A stretch of 12,640 nucleotides of DNA from an uncultured Bacteroides sp. (GCF_902491285.1 NZ_CABUHK010000113.1:1-12640); one strand, 5' to 3'. Counted from the stretch's first letter, positions 1 to 8,611 are shown. Numbers and translations: made by a program. Notes: a model not told the origin generated them from the letters alone.

Positions 1-22
1 TAATAAAACATATCTTAAACAC

Positions 23-38
23 TTCTCTATTCAGAGAA
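23..38. repeat. short inverted repeat upstream of manC
   Basis: TTCTCT (23-28) and AGAGAA (33-38) form a 6-bp stem around the 4-base loop ATTC. No T-run follows on the plus strand. On the minus strand the sequence beyond the stem is T-rich, so it could be a weak terminator for a gene reading leftward or part of the manC leader. No TAnnTTTG box was found in the 80 bases before manC, so the manC promoter is either non-canonical or left of the window. Confidence 0.3.
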
Positions 39-80
39 TAAACCGTACATTAGCAGAAACTTTAAAATAGAGTCACTATC

Positions 81-1163
81 ATGACAAATAAGGATAATTA
101 TTGCGTGATCATGGGTGGCGGCATTGGAAGCCGCTTTTGGCCGTTTAGCCGCAAAACATTGCCCAAACAATTTTTAGATTTCTTCGGAATCGGTCGCTCA
201 CTCTTGCAACAGACTTTTGACCGCTTCCAAAAGGTTATTCCAACAGAAAATATTCTTATCGTTACCAACACAATGTATGCGGACTTAGTGAAGGAGCAAT
301 TGCCCGAAGTGAACGAAGAACAGATTCTACTGGAACCCGCTAGAAGAAATACCGCTCCATGCATCGCATGGGCTTCCTACCACATCAAAGCACTAAACCC
401 AAACGCCAATATCGTAGTTGCCCCCTCGGATCACCTGATTTTAAAAGAGGACGAATTTCTTGCCGCTATTGAAAAAGGTCTGGATTTTGTTTCACGCTCG
501 GAAAAACTACTCACTTTAGGAATCAAACCCAACCGTCCGGAAACCGGATACGGATATATACAAATCGATGAACCTGCCGGTGACAATTTCTATAAAGTAA
601 AGACGTTCACCGAAAAACCGGAACTGGAATTAGCCAAAGTTTTTCTGGAAAGCGGGGAGTTCTATTGGAATTCCGGGTTGTTTATGTGGAATGTTAATTC
701 TATCATCAAGGCAAGTGAGGAGTTATTGCCCGAACTGGCTTCCAAACTGGCACCCGGAAAGGATATTTATGCTACTGATGCGGAAAAGGCATTCATTGAA
801 GAGAATTTTCCCGCATGTCCCAATGTATCCATTGATATAGGCATTATGGAAAAAGCGGATAATGTATATGTATCCTTAGGAGATTTCGGTTGGTCTGATC
901 TTGGAACTTGGGGATCGCTTTATGATTTATCGGAAAGAGACATGGAAGGCAATGTTACGCTGAAGTGCCATTCACAGATCTATAACAGTAAAGATAATAT
1001 GGTAGTGCTTCCAAAAGGGAAACTGGCCGTAATTGACGGATTGGAAGGATATCTGATAGCAGAATCGGACAACGTCCTGCTGATTTGCCGCAAAGATGAA
1101 GAACATGCTATCCGTAAATATGTGAATGATGCCCAAATGCAACTGGGCGATGATTTTATTTAA
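81..1163 (+). CDS. manC: mannose-1-phosphate guanylyltransferase (GDP-mannose pyrophosphorylase), monofunctional
   Basis: This cytosolic enzyme makes GDP-mannose from mannose-1-phosphate and GTP, supplying mannose and, via GDP-mannose dehydratase, fucose for surface polysaccharides and glycoproteins. The 360 residues carry the nucleotidyltransferase signature at 11-31 (GGG-G-R-WP-SR---PKQF, with Lys29 in the PKQF motif). They also carry LEPARRNTA at 84-92, PSDH at 115-118 (the metal-binding Asp region), TGYGYI at 155-160, TEKP at 177-180, and GDFGWSDLG at 267-275. Residues from about 290 on resemble the short left-handed beta-helix tail of this family. The protein ends near residue 360, so it lacks the phosphomannose isomerase domain of the roughly 470-residue bifunctional enzymes. 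The start is the first ATG before the signature; no convincing Shine-Dalgarno sequence is visible, which is normal for Bacteroides. The next gene is convergent, so manC is at least the last gene of its unit. Confidence 0.95.
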   Translation: MTNKDNYCVIMGGGIGSRFWPFSRKTLPKQFLDFFGIGRSLLQQTFDRFQKVIPTENILIVTNTMYADLVKEQLPEVNEEQILLEPARRNTAPCIAWASYHIKALNPNANIVVAPSDHLILKEDEFLAAIEKGLDFVSRSEKLLTLGIKPNRPETGYGYIQIDEPAGDNFYKVKTFTEKPELELAKVFLESGEFYWNSGLFMWNVNSIIKASEELLPELASKLAPGKDIYATDAEKAFIEENFPACPNVSIDIGIMEKADNVYVSLGDFGWSDLGTWGSLYDLSERDMEGNVTLKCHSQIYNSKDNMVVLPKGKLAVIDGLEGYLIAESDNVLLICRKDEEHAIRKYVNDAQMQLGDDFI

Positions 1164-1225
1164 TAGATTCAATGAAGGCCGGAACAAAAAAGAGACCGGA
1201 TAAGATAATCACAAACTAATAAGTA

Positions 1226-1279
1226 AACGGTGAACCCCCTGCAAGTAATCATGCAGTTTGTTCACCGTTCTCTGTTTTT
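1226..1279 (+). terminator. intrinsic terminator of manC
   Basis: AACGGTGAAC (1226-1235) pairs with GTTCACCGTT (1260-1269). Inside it, CTGCA (1239-1243) pairs with TGCAG (1252-1256). A short T-run follows at 1275-1279, separated from the stem by CTCTG. It lies between manC and the convergent ligase gene. The T-run favours the plus-strand direction, but the stem could also slow transcription arriving from the ligase side. Confidence 0.7.
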
Positions 1280-1323
1280 ATAATCGAATAAAACTTTGTG
1301 TGTCCTAAATCAATCGGGCGTTC

Positions 1324-2973
1324 TTAGATAACCTCTATTCCCTGTTCCTTGCAAAGTTGCAATCCCAAGTCTTTCAATCTGAACTTCTGAATCTTGCCAC
1401 TGCCCGTCATCGGAAATTCGTCCACAAAAAAGATATATTTCGGTATTTTATAACGGGATATCTTATTTCTACAGAAATCACGCACATCCTCTGCCTGCAT
1501 CGTCACACCTTCATGCAGAATGATGAATGCCCCGACAGCCTCACCGTATTTTTTGGAGGGAATTCCTGCCACCTGGACATCTTTCACTCCTTCAAGTTTA
1601 TAAAGGAATTCTTCGATTTCACGCGGATAAATATTCTCGCCGCCACGAATAATCATATCTTTGATACGTCCGGTAATCCGATAATTCCCGTCTTCGTCCT
1701 TTATACCCAAGTCACCGGAATGTAGGAAGTTGTTGGCATCGAGAACCTCGGCTGTCGCTTCAGGATTCTTATAATATCCTTTCATCGTGTTATAACCGCG
1801 ATTGCACATCTCACCCTGCACGCCGACCGGGCATTCCTCGCCAGTCTCCGGATCGAGCACTTTCACTTCCGTGAATTCGAAATCACGGCCTACCGTATTA
1901 CAACGTACTTCAAACGGGTCGTCAATACGGGTAGCCGTCATACCGGGAGCAGCTTCCGTCAATCCGTAGACACTGGTCACCTTCATATACATCTTCTCTT
2001 CCACTTGTTTCATCAGCTCAACCGGACAGAGAGAACCTGCCATAATACCTGTACGGAGACAAGACATATCAAAGAGGTCGAACATCGGGTGATGCAATTC
2101 GGCAATAAACATGGTCGGCACTCCATATAAAGCCGTACAACGCTCTTTATGAATAGAAGCCAGTACAACCAACGGGTCAAAACGCTCTACCATCACTTGC
2201 GTACAGCCATGAGTCAGACAGTTCATAGTAGCCAACACGACTCCAAAACAATGGAACAACGGCACACAGCAGCAGAGTTTGTCATCGGACGTAAACTTCA
2301 TGTGCTCACCGGTCAGGAAACCATTATTGGCAATATTATAATGTGTCAGCATCACTCCCTTCGGAAAACCGGTAGTTCCTGATGTATACTGCATATTTAC
2401 CACATCATGGCGGTCGACCTTACTTTTGAGTTCATTCAAACAGTCATCTTCCACGTTATCTCCCAGCAGCAGAATCTCAGCCGTGTTATACATTCCACGA
2501 TGTTTTTCCTGCCCCACATACACTACATTCTTCATATATGGGAAACGTTCGCTCTTCAAATGTCCGCGTTCGCAGGTTTTCAGTTCGGGAAGCATGGTGT
2601 AGGTCATCTGTACGAAGTCACTATCCTTCTCACCATTCACGATGCAGAGGGTATGCATATCCGAGTCCTGGCAAAGATATTCCAGTTCGGCTTGCTTATA
2701 GTTCGTATTTACAGTAACATACACCGCCCCAATCTTGGCACAGGCATACAGTAATGTCAGCCAGTCGGGCACATTGGCCGCCCAGATGCCGACATGCGTA
2801 CCCCGTTCCACACCAATGGCGATAAGCCCTTTTGCCATATCATCCACACGGCGGTTGAACTGGCTCCAGGTAAAACGGAGATTACGGTCGGAATATACGA
2901 TATATTCTTTATCAGGAGTCTCTTCAGCCCAGTGTTCCAGCCACTGTCCCAAAGTACGGTCAAATAATTGCAT
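1324..2973 (-). CDS. AMP-forming acyl-CoA synthetase/ligase (ANL superfamily)
   Basis: This enzyme activates a carboxylic acid with ATP to an acyl-adenylate and transfers it to CoA; it is probably cytosolic and specific for a fatty or other organic acid. The 549 residues, a normal length, carry all the core motifs. The ATP loop is [11 protein letters not shown] at 196-206. The adenine/Mg motif YGLTE is at 336-340. SGD at 419-421 holds the ribose-binding Asp. The hinge region GRIKD is at 435-439, followed by [12 protein letters not shown]. The C-terminal lysine of GSGKIQK (Lys527) catalyses adenylation. No signal peptide or membrane segment is seen. It is the second gene of an operon, 29 bp after an XRE-cupin regulator, and no promoter box was seen in the gap. 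The family fits medium- or long-chain fatty acyl-CoA synthetases best, but sequence alone does not fix the substrate, and aryl or branched acids are possible. Confidence 0.9.
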   Translation of the reverse strand: MQLFDRTLGQWLEHWAEETPDKEYIVYSDRNLRFTWSQFNRRVDDMAKGLIAIGVERGTHVGIWAANVPDWLTLLYACAKIGAVYVTVNTNYKQAELEYLCQDSDMHTLCIVNGEKDSDFVQMTYTMLPELKTCERGHLKSERFPYMKNVVYVGQEKHRGMYNTAEILLLGDNVEDDCLNELKSKVDRHDVVNMQYTSGTTGFPKGVMLTHYNIANNGFLTGEHMKFTSDDKLCCCVPLFHCFGVVLATMNCLTHGCTQVMVERFDPLVVLASIHKERCTALYGVPTMFIAELHHPMFDLFDMSCLRTGIMAGSLCPVELMKQVEEKMYMKVTSVYGLTEAAPGMTATRIDDPFEVRCNTVGRDFEFTEVKVLDPETGEECPVGVQGEMCNRGYNTMKGYYKNPEATAEVLDANNFLHSGDLGIKDEDGNYRITGRIKDMIIRGGENIYPREIEEFLYKLEGVKDVQVAGIPSKKYGEAVGAFIILHEGVTMQAEDVRDFCRNKISRYKIPKYIFFVDEFPMTGSGKIQKFRLKDLGLQLCKEQGIEVI

Positions 2974-3002
2974 GGAGTTTCTTTCTATACTTAATACTTT
3001 AT

Positions 3003-3578
3003 TTAAATCGGTGTATAAATCACTGCCAGGATTTTAGCAGCCTGTCCCTCATAAGCGTGCACGTGGTGAGGAACGATGGAATCATAATAAATACTGTCGC
3101 CTTCTTCAAGCAGGTAGGTATTCTTGCCATAACTGATTTCCATGATACCTTCCATGACCATAATAAATTCTTCACCTTCATGAGAAGAAAGTACGAAGTC
3201 GGTATCTTCCGTCGGCATCACATCAATGATAAACGGCTCCATGTGACGGTCCGCTTTCGATTTGGAGAGAGAATGATACTCCATATGTTTGCGGGAATGA
3301 ATCGCGTTATTGGAGAAGCTGATCGCATCTTTGGCCTCTTTCTTACGGCATACCACCGGCCCCACTTCATCCTGGTCGTCAAGGAACGTACCCAAACGTA
3401 CCCCTAACACACGGGCAATCTTAATGAGCGGTGCAAGAGAAGGGATATCGATATTATTCTCGATACGCTCAACCTGTTCAATAGCCAGGCCGGAGCGCTG
3501 TGCCAATTCCTCTATGGTAATTGATTTATCCTCACGGAGAGCTTTAATTTTTTCGCCGACAATTTTACTGGTATCCAT
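3003..3578 (-). CDS. XRE-family transcriptional regulator with C-terminal cupin domain
   Basis: This is a DNA-binding regulator of 191 residues. An XRE/Cro-type helix-turn-helix covers about 6-66, with the core [21 protein letters not shown] at 20-40. A cupin-2 ligand-binding domain covers about 118-188. In the cupin, His133, Glu136/137 and Gly144 fit motif 1, and Gly160 and His171/172 fit motif 2, so a metal site may be partly kept. This architecture usually senses a small molecule. It is the first gene of an operon with the acyl-CoA ligase, so it probably controls its own operon in response to the ligase's substrate or product; that is inference. The ATG start sits about 44 nt downstream of the start site predicted from the promoter box at 3629-3636. 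Confidence 0.9.
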   Translation of the reverse strand: MDTSKIVGEKIKALREDKSITIEELAQRSGLAIEQVERIENNIDIPSLAPLIKIARVLGVRLGTFLDDQDEVGPVVCRKKEAKDAISFSNNAIHSRKHMEYHSLSKSKADRHMEPFIIDVMPTEDTDFVLSSHEGEEFIMVMEGIMEISYGKNTYLLEEGDSIYYDSIVPHHVHAYEGQAAKILAVIYTPI

Positions 3579-3628
3579 ATTGTAAGTATTTTAGTTGTCA
3601 AAGGTGATAAATTATAATAATTAGGTTG

Positions 3629-3659
3629 CAAAAATAGCAAAATCTTTAGATGGACACAA
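3629..3659 (-). promoter_or_regulatory. predicted promoter of the regulator-ligase operon
   Basis: Read on the minus strand, TATTTTTG (3629-3636) matches the Bacteroidetes -7 consensus TAnnTTTG exactly. TTGT (3656-3659) stands 19 nt upstream as a near-match to the -33 TTTG box. The predicted start is near 3622, giving a leader of about 44 nt. I saw no clear palindromic operator around it. Confidence 0.6.
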
Positions 3660-3705
3660 TTATAATCAAAGAAAATATGACTATCCGACAGAAAAAGAAG
3701 GAACT

Positions 3706-3740
3706 AAAAAAAGCCGTTACCCATAACGGGAAACGGCTTT
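3706..3740 (-). terminator. intrinsic terminator of rpsO
   Basis: On the minus strand, AAAGCCGTT (3732-3740) pairs with AACGGCTTT (3710-3718). After one mismatch, CCC pairs with GGG around a GTTAT loop. A run of seven Ts (3706-3712, partly within the stem) follows. The stem starts 24 nt after the rpsO stop codon, so rpsO is probably transcribed alone. Confidence 0.9.
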
Positions 3741-3763
3741 CTAAACTTTTCGCAGCAAGTAGA

Positions 3764-4033
3764 TTACTTACGCAAACCGAGTTCTTTAACGATAGCACGA
3801 TATCTTTCGATATCTTTCGCTTTCAGGTAATCGAGCAAGCGACGACGCTTACCTACCAACATTGTTAAAGCTCTCTCTGTACTATAATCTTTTCTGTTGA
3901 GCTTCATGTGCTCAGTCAGGTGAGAAATACGGTAGGAAAACAAAGCTATCTGCGCTTCAGCTGAGCCAGTATCAGTGTTAGACTTCCCGTGCTTTCCGAA
4001 GATTTCTTGCTTTTTAGCAGCATCTAAATACAT
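3764..4033 (-). CDS. rpsO: 30S ribosomal protein S15
   Basis: S15 is a primary 16S rRNA-binding protein of the small subunit platform and contributes to bridges with the large subunit. The 89-residue product has the family's normal length and its conserved features: GKSNTDTGSAEAQIALFSYRI near residues 16-36, HLTEHMKLNRKDYSTERAL near 38-56, and the basic LVGKRRRLLDYL stretch near 59-70. The start at 4033 gives MYLDAAKK. The reading frame stays open upstream to an ATG at 4105, but that start would lie at the predicted promoter and add 24 residues unlike S15, so it is rejected. The gene is divergent from typA, another ribosome-related gene, and has its own promoter and terminator. Confidence 0.97.
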   Translation of the reverse strand: MYLDAAKKQEIFGKHGKSNTDTGSAEAQIALFSYRISHLTEHMKLNRKDYSTERALTMLVGKRRRLLDYLKAKDIERYRAIVKELGLRK

Positions 4034-4046
4034 AATTCTTAGAATT
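4034..4046 (-). promoter_or_regulatory. palindrome abutting the rpsO start codon
   Basis: AATTCT (4034-4039) and AGAATT (4041-4046) form a perfect 6+1+6 palindrome directly before the rpsO ATG, where a ribosome binding site would be. A further AATTCTT copy lies close by in the same leader. S15 represses its own translation through leader RNA structure in several bacteria, but no such structure is demonstrated here. The AT-rich stem would be weak. Confidence 0.3.
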
Positions 4047-4076
4047 TTAATATAGTAAATAATTCTTTTGAGCGTG

Positions 4077-4107
4077 CAAAGATAGGGATTATCTTTATAT
4101 CCCACAA
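4077..4107 (-). promoter_or_regulatory. rpsO: predicted rpsO promoter
   Basis: On the minus strand, TATCTTTG (4077-4084) matches the -7 consensus TAnnTTTG, and TTGT (4104-4107) lies 19 nt upstream. Spacing and boxes match those before the XRE-cupin operon. The predicted start near 4070 leaves an AT-rich leader of about 36 nt. Confidence 0.65.
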
Positions 4108-4160
4108 CGATTTACAAGAAAAAATTGCCGTCATTGCATATATTTCTAATCCTTATTTCG

Positions 4161-4168
4161 TACCTTTG
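4161..4168 (+). promoter_or_regulatory. typA: predicted typA promoter -7 box
   Basis: TACCTTTG fits TAnnTTTG exactly. No good -33 box is seen 19-21 nt upstream; the nearest TTG is at 4134-4136, about 24 nt away. The predicted start near 4175 leaves only about 15 nt before the ATG at 4190. That rules out an in-frame TTG at 4166, which lies inside this box. Confidence 0.6.
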
Positions 4169-4189
4169 CAGCCAAATAATAGGTATTAT

Positions 4190-5989
4190 ATGCAAAATAT
4201 TAGAAACATTGCAATCATTGCCCATGTCGACCATGGGAAAACAACGCTGGTTGACAAGATGCTATTGGCGGGAAATTTATTCCGCAACAACCAAAATAGT
4301 GGTGAACTTATCCTGGATAATAACGATTTGGAACGCGAACGTGGTATAACGATTCTTTCCAAAAACGTTTCCATCAACTACAACGGTACTAAAATTAATA
4401 TTATTGATACTCCGGGACACAGCGACTTCGGTGGTGAAGTAGAACGTGTGTTGAACATGGCCGACGGTTGTATTCTGCTGGTAGACGCCTTCGAAGGTCC
4501 GATGCCTCAAACCCGTTTCGTCCTGCAGAAAGCATTGGAAATCGGCCTGAAGCCCATTGTGGTAGTTAACAAGGTAGATAAGCCCAACTGCCGCCCGGAC
4601 GAAGTATACGAAATGGTTTTCGACCTGATGTTCAGTCTCAACGCAACAGAAGACCAGTTGGACTTCCCTGTTATTTATGGTTCTGCCAAAAATAACTGGA
4701 TGAGTACAGACTGGCAACATCCGACCGACACCATTACTCCGCTGCTGGATTGTATCATCGAAAACATTCCCGCTCCGCAACAACTGGAAGGAACTCCGCA
4801 GATGCTGATTACTTCCCTGGACTATTCTTCCTATACGGGTCGTATTGCCGTAGGCCGTGTACATCGCGGTACTTTAAAGGAAGGCATGAACGTAACACTT
4901 GTAAAACGTAACGGCGATATATCCAAGAGTAAAATCAAGGAACTTCATGTTTTCGAAGGTTTAGGCCGCGCAAAGACAACGGAAGTTTCTTCCGGTGATA
5001 TTTGCGCATTGGTAGGTATCGACGGGTTTGAAATCGGAGATACTGTATGCGACTTTGAAAATCCGGAAGCATTGCCGCCAATCGCAATCGACGAGCCGAC
5101 CATGAGCATGCTGTTTGCTATCAACGACTCTCCTTTCTTCGGTAAAGATGGCAAGTTCGTGACTTCACGCCATATCCACGACCGCCTGACGAAAGAGCTC
5201 GACAAGAACCTTGCTCTCCGCGTAAGAAAGAGTGAAGAAGACGGTAAGTGGATTGTTTCAGGCCGTGGCGTACTCCATCTTTCTGTATTGATTGAAACAA
5301 TGCGCCGTGAGGGATATGAATTGCAGGTAGGTCAGCCGCAGGTTATCTTCAAAGAAATCGATGGCGTGAAATGCGAGCCGATTGAAGAATTGACAATCAA
5401 CGTGCCGGAAGAATATTCAAGCAAGATTATTGATATGGTCACCCGCCGCAAGGGTGAAATGGTGAAGATGGAGAATACAGGGGAACGTATTAACCTCGAA
5501 TTCAATATGCCTTCACGCGGTATCATCGGATTGCGAACGAATGTACTGACTGCCTCGGCCGGTGAAGCTATCATGGCACACCGCTTCAAAGAATACCAGC
5601 CGCACAAGGGAGAAATCGAACGCCGCACAAATGGTTCTATGATTGCTATGGAGAGCGGAACTGCTTTCGCCTATGCTATCGACAAACTTCAGGACCGCGG
5701 CAAGTTCTTCATCTTCCCGCAGGACGAAGTGTATGCAGGACAGGTAGTAGGCGAGCACTCTCACGACAACGACCTGGTAATCAACGTTACCAAATCGAAG
5801 AAACTGACCAATATGCGTGCTTCCGGTTCAGATGACAAAGTCCGTCTGATTCCGCCTATCCAGTTCTCACTCGAAGAGGCACTGGAGTATATTAAGGAAG
5901 ACGAATACGTGGAAGTTACTCCGAAAGCGATGCGCATGCGTAAAGTGATTCTGGATGAAATCGAACGTAAGCGTGCGAATAAGAACTAA
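4190..5989 (+). CDS. typA: ribosome-associated translational GTPase TypA/BipA
   Basis: TypA/BipA is an EF-G-like GTPase that binds the 70S ribosome and acts in stress adaptation and ribosome assembly. The 599 residues have the usual family length. The G motifs are G1 AHVDHGKT at 11-18, the G2 region RERGITI at 49-55, G3 DTPGH at 73-77, G4 NKVD at 127-130 and G5 SAK at 165-167. EF-G-like domains II, III and V follow, and the BipA-specific C-terminal region covers roughly the last 110 residues. The start chosen is ATG 4190 ([10 protein letters not shown]), because the longer frame begins with TTG inside the predicted -7 box. The gene is divergent from rpsO and convergent with the GH95 gene, and a hairpin terminator follows. 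No G-motif residue is missing. Confidence 0.96.
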   Translation: MQNIRNIAIIAHVDHGKTTLVDKMLLAGNLFRNNQNSGELILDNNDLERERGITILSKNVSINYNGTKINIIDTPGHSDFGGEVERVLNMADGCILLVDAFEGPMPQTRFVLQKALEIGLKPIVVVNKVDKPNCRPDEVYEMVFDLMFSLNATEDQLDFPVIYGSAKNNWMSTDWQHPTDTITPLLDCIIENIPAPQQLEGTPQMLITSLDYSSYTGRIAVGRVHRGTLKEGMNVTLVKRNGDISKSKIKELHVFEGLGRAKTTEVSSGDICALVGIDGFEIGDTVCDFENPEALPPIAIDEPTMSMLFAINDSPFFGKDGKFVTSRHIHDRLTKELDKNLALRVRKSEEDGKWIVSGRGVLHLSVLIETMRREGYELQVGQPQVIFKEIDGVKCEPIEELTINVPEEYSSKIIDMVTRRKGEMVKMENTGERINLEFNMPSRGIIGLRTNVLTASAGEAIMAHRFKEYQPHKGEIERRTNGSMIAMESGTAFAYAIDKLQDRGKFFIFPQDEVYAGQVVGEHSHDNDLVINVTKSKKLTNMRASGSDDKVRLIPPIQFSLEEALEYIKEDEYVEVTPKAMRMRKVILDEIERKRANKN

Positions 5990-6012
5990 ACAATTCAAAT
6001 ATCATGATATTG

Positions 6013-6050
6013 AAACGGGGAACAGGCTATCTGCTCCCCGTTTCTTATTT
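6013..6050 (+). terminator. intrinsic terminator of typA, possibly shared with the convergent GH95 gene
   Basis: AAACGGGGA (6013-6021) pairs with TCCCCGTTT (6035-6043). CAG/CTG pairs continue inside (6023-6025 with 6031-6033) around a GCTAT loop, and a T-rich tail TTTCTTATTT follows. The tail touches the GH95 stop codon at 6049. Read leftward the stem is followed by a weaker TTTCAATATC, so it may serve both genes. No other hairpin was seen after GH95. Confidence 0.85.
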
Positions 6051-8547
6051 AAAGAGAACCTACAACCAGTCCTTTAGCCGCATCGCACTTAACCTGATAG
6101 CTACGTCCTTTTACTGTTTTAAAAACCAACGTCTTATCCGCATACTTTATCACACAATTGCCCCCCGCACCGGAATGAACCGTAGCTTCCTTCAATTGAT
6201 TATTCTCCCATACCATATCCACCTCAAAATTACCTTTTGCACAAATACCGCTGACAGACCCATTCTTCCATGCATCCGGCAAAGCAGGTAACAACTGGAT
6301 AAAGCCCATATGACTTTGAAGCAGCATTTCGGTGACTCCCGCTGTTCCGCCAAAGTTTCCGTCAATCTGAAAAGGCGAATGCGTATCCCACAGATTATCC
6401 AGCGTTCCATTCTTCAACAAATTGCCAAACAAGGTATAAGCATGATTGCCGTCCTGTAAACGTGCCCATTGATTCAACTTCCACCCCATGCTCCAACCGG
6501 TAGCTCCGTCGCCACGATGCACCAATACCACTTTGGCAGCTTTTGCCAGTTCGGGAGTAGTGATTGGAGAAACCGTATGCCCCGGATGCAATCCGAACAG
6601 ATGATTCACATGACGATGTTCGTCCTTCGGGTCATCAATATCCACCGACCACTCCATTAATTGCCCGTAACGGCCGATTTTATAAGGAACAAGATTTGCA
6701 AGCACGTGTTCCCATTGCTTACGTTCTTTTTTGTCTACACCCAACACTTTGCTTGCCTCAATAGCATCCAGCAGAATCTCACGTACCACAGCGTGGACAA
6801 AGGTAGCCCCTTGATCGATAGGGCCGTGCTCCGGTGAGGTGGATGGCGCCGCGGTATATGTACCATCCGGCTTATGCCATAAATAATCGACCGCAAAATC
6901 CGCACTGCTCTTTATCAGGTCATAACCCGTTTCTTTCAGAAATTTCAAGTCTCTCGTATAATCATAATATTCCCAAATATGAGTAGCCAGCCAAGGTCCC
7001 GCCATTGGATTGAAGTTCCACGACATATCCTGGCTTTCCAACGGAGTAGTAAAACCAAATATATTGCCGGAAATAGACGCTGTCCATCCCCTTGCTCCAA
7101 AATAAGATTGTGCAGTCTTCCCCCCCGGCTTTACCAGCGTACGGATAAAATCGACTAACGGAAGCACACACTCGTCCAGATTAGTCGAACAAGCAGGCCA
7201 GTAGTTCATCTGGATATTAATATTATTATGATAGTCCACACGCCACGGCCCGTCTACGTTATTATGCCAAATACCCTGCAGATTGGCCGGCATATTGCCC
7301 GGACGGGAACTGGAAATCAACAGATAACGTCCAAATTGATAATAGAGTTCTTCCAAGTAATAATCCGGCTGCCCTTTACGATAATTCCTCAAACGCTGGG
7401 GAGTAGGCAGATTGGCAGATTTTGCCGTAGGATTCAGATTCAATTTCACCCGATTAAATAAAGCGGCGTAATCATCATAATGCTGATTGAACAAAGCCGC
7501 ATATCCTAATGAAACCGCATTATCCATCCATTGTTTTGTCGTCTCTTCCGGATTGACACCGACATACGTTTTCGGATCTTCAAAATCCGGATCAAAGTTT
7601 GGCTTATAATCTGTATCCGCAGTAATGTAGAATATGACTTCATCCGCTCCCTTCACTGTTAATTTCCCATCTGCATTTATTAACGCACCGCCTTTCGCCT
7701 CAGCTTGGATGCGGACAACATACTTCATCCCGTTATTATCCAAGGATGCGGAATAAACCAGACCATTACTGCCGTCAGCAGCCATGTTTCCCGTAGCCAC
7801 AGGATTAGGAGCATAACTAAAAACCAAATTTTGCTTTCCCGGCTGATCGGCACTGAAACGTACCACCATCACATTAGCAGGATAGGAAATAAAATAATTA
7901 CGCTGATAAGCCACTTTATCCTTCCTGAATTGCACGACTGCCATAGCAGAATCTACAGACAGGATACGCTTATAGTCGCTCATCCCGATAATATTCAATC
8001 CGGTTTCCACATAAAACTCTCCCATGGTAGTGAAGCTACCGAAACGGAAAGGATTTTCTCCGTCAGCTTCATAAGAAACTTCACTATTAAAGTTCTGCCG
8101 CGTCAGCAGTTCAGCTTTCTTCTGATCGCCTTCCGCAAATGCTTTCCGTATCTCATCTAAAATATGTGCCGATTGCTTATTGACATTCCAATAATAATCC
8201 GCACCTTTTGCCGTATTGGGACCACCACGCCATAATGTCTTTTCATTAAAAGTAATGCGTTCCGCTTCAACCGAGCCCATAATATTCGCGCCCAAACTGC
8301 CGTTACCAACAGGCAGCGATTGCGACTCCCAGGCGGCATCCGGATTGCGGGCACCATTTCCCGCTGTTATCGGCTTATCTTTACCTTTCCACATTTCTGG
8401 TCTTCCACCGTACCATACGGCGTGCCCTTGCAATGTATTAGGGGTATCAAACCAAACGGAAAGTCCTTTAGTGTAATCGGCTTCACCTGCATACACAAGA
8501 GAAAAAGCCCCAAAGGTACAAACTAACAGGGAATAAATCTTCTTCAT
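6049..8547 (-). CDS. secreted glycoside hydrolase family 95, probable alpha-L-fucosidase
   Basis: GH95 enzymes are inverting exo-glycosidases that remove alpha-L-fucose (a few alpha-L-galactose) from glycans. The 832-residue protein begins with a signal peptide (MKKIYSLLVC...SLVYA, cleavage likely after Ala20), so it is probably periplasmic. Cys10 lies inside the hydrophobic core and is not a convincing lipobox. The N-terminal beta-sandwich (about 25-300) includes SLPVGNGSLGANIMG at 77-91. The (alpha/alpha)6 barrel follows, then a beta-rich C-terminus. Catalytic candidates, aligned from memory to bifidobacterial AfcA, are Asn442 and Asn444 in DYHNNIN, Glu573 in SPEHGP, and Asp729 in FQIDGNFGG. 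His440 matches the residue I recall as favouring fucosidase over L-galactosidase activity. No susC/D, sulfatase or other glycosidase lies beside it. A promoter box is at 8583-8590, and a strong terminator separates it from pckA. Confidence 0.92.
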   Translation of the reverse strand: MKKIYSLLVCTFGAFSLVYAGEADYTKGLSVWFDTPNTLQGHAVWYGGRPEMWKGKDKPITAGNGARNPDAAWESQSLPVGNGSLGANIMGSVEAERITFNEKTLWRGGPNTAKGADYYWNVNKQSAHILDEIRKAFAEGDQKKAELLTRQNFNSEVSYEADGENPFRFGSFTTMGEFYVETGLNIIGMSDYKRILSVDSAMAVVQFRKDKVAYQRNYFISYPANVMVVRFSADQPGKQNLVFSYAPNPVATGNMAADGSNGLVYSASLDNNGMKYVVRIQAEAKGGALINADGKLTVKGADEVIFYITADTDYKPNFDPDFEDPKTYVGVNPEETTKQWMDNAVSLGYAALFNQHYDDYAALFNRVKLNLNPTAKSANLPTPQRLRNYRKGQPDYYLEELYYQFGRYLLISSSRPGNMPANLQGIWHNNVDGPWRVDYHNNINIQMNYWPACSTNLDECVLPLVDFIRTLVKPGGKTAQSYFGARGWTASISGNIFGFTTPLESQDMSWNFNPMAGPWLATHIWEYYDYTRDLKFLKETGYDLIKSSADFAVDYLWHKPDGTYTAAPSTSPEHGPIDQGATFVHAVVREILLDAIEASKVLGVDKKERKQWEHVLANLVPYKIGRYGQLMEWSVDIDDPKDEHRHVNHLFGLHPGHTVSPITTPELAKAAKVVLVHRGDGATGWSMGWKLNQWARLQDGNHAYTLFGNLLKNGTLDNLWDTHSPFQIDGNFGGTAGVTEMLLQSHMGFIQLLPALPDAWKNGSVSGICAKGNFEVDMVWENNQLKEATVHSGAGGNCVIKYADKTLVFKTVKGRSYQVKCDAAKGLVVGSL

Positions 8548-8582
8548 TATCGTAGTGTTATTTCAAGATTAGTATACTTCTA

Positions 8583-8590
8583 CAAAGGTA
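8583..8590 (-). promoter_or_regulatory. predicted promoter -7 box of the GH95 gene
   Basis: On the minus strand this reads TACCTTTG, an exact TAnnTTTG match about 36 nt before the ATG. The best-spaced -33 position (8610-8613) reads only TTAT and touches the T-run of the pckA terminator. A weak -33 box may mean an activator is needed. Confidence 0.5.
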
Positions 8591-8611
8591 ATAAAAAAGT
8601 ACCACTTAAAT

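Noticed and set aside
3650..3868. 72-codon frame crossing the rpsO terminator
   Set aside because: It overlaps the XRE-cupin promoter, the rpsO terminator and the end of rpsO, and has no recognisable protein features.
3764..4105. Longer rpsO frame starting at 4105
   Set aside because: The extra 24 residues do not look like S15, and the start lies at the predicted -33 box. The ATG at 4033 gives the standard 89 residues.
4277..4864. 195-codon open frame antisense to typA
   Set aside because: Lies wholly over the GTPase domain of typA, whose motifs are intact; no independent support.
7705..8160. 151-codon open frame antisense to the GH95 gene
   Set aside because: Shadow frame within a clearly coding region; composition unlike a real protein.
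6058..8540. GH95 as a lipoprotein via Cys10
   Set aside because: Cys10 sits after only a few hydrophobic residues, without room for a lipoprotein signal. The VYA site at 18-20 better fits ordinary signal peptidase I cleavage.
81..8547. A fucose or mannose metabolism locus joining manC and GH95
   Set aside because: They are separated by unrelated housekeeping genes, lie on opposite strands, and have separate promoters and terminators.
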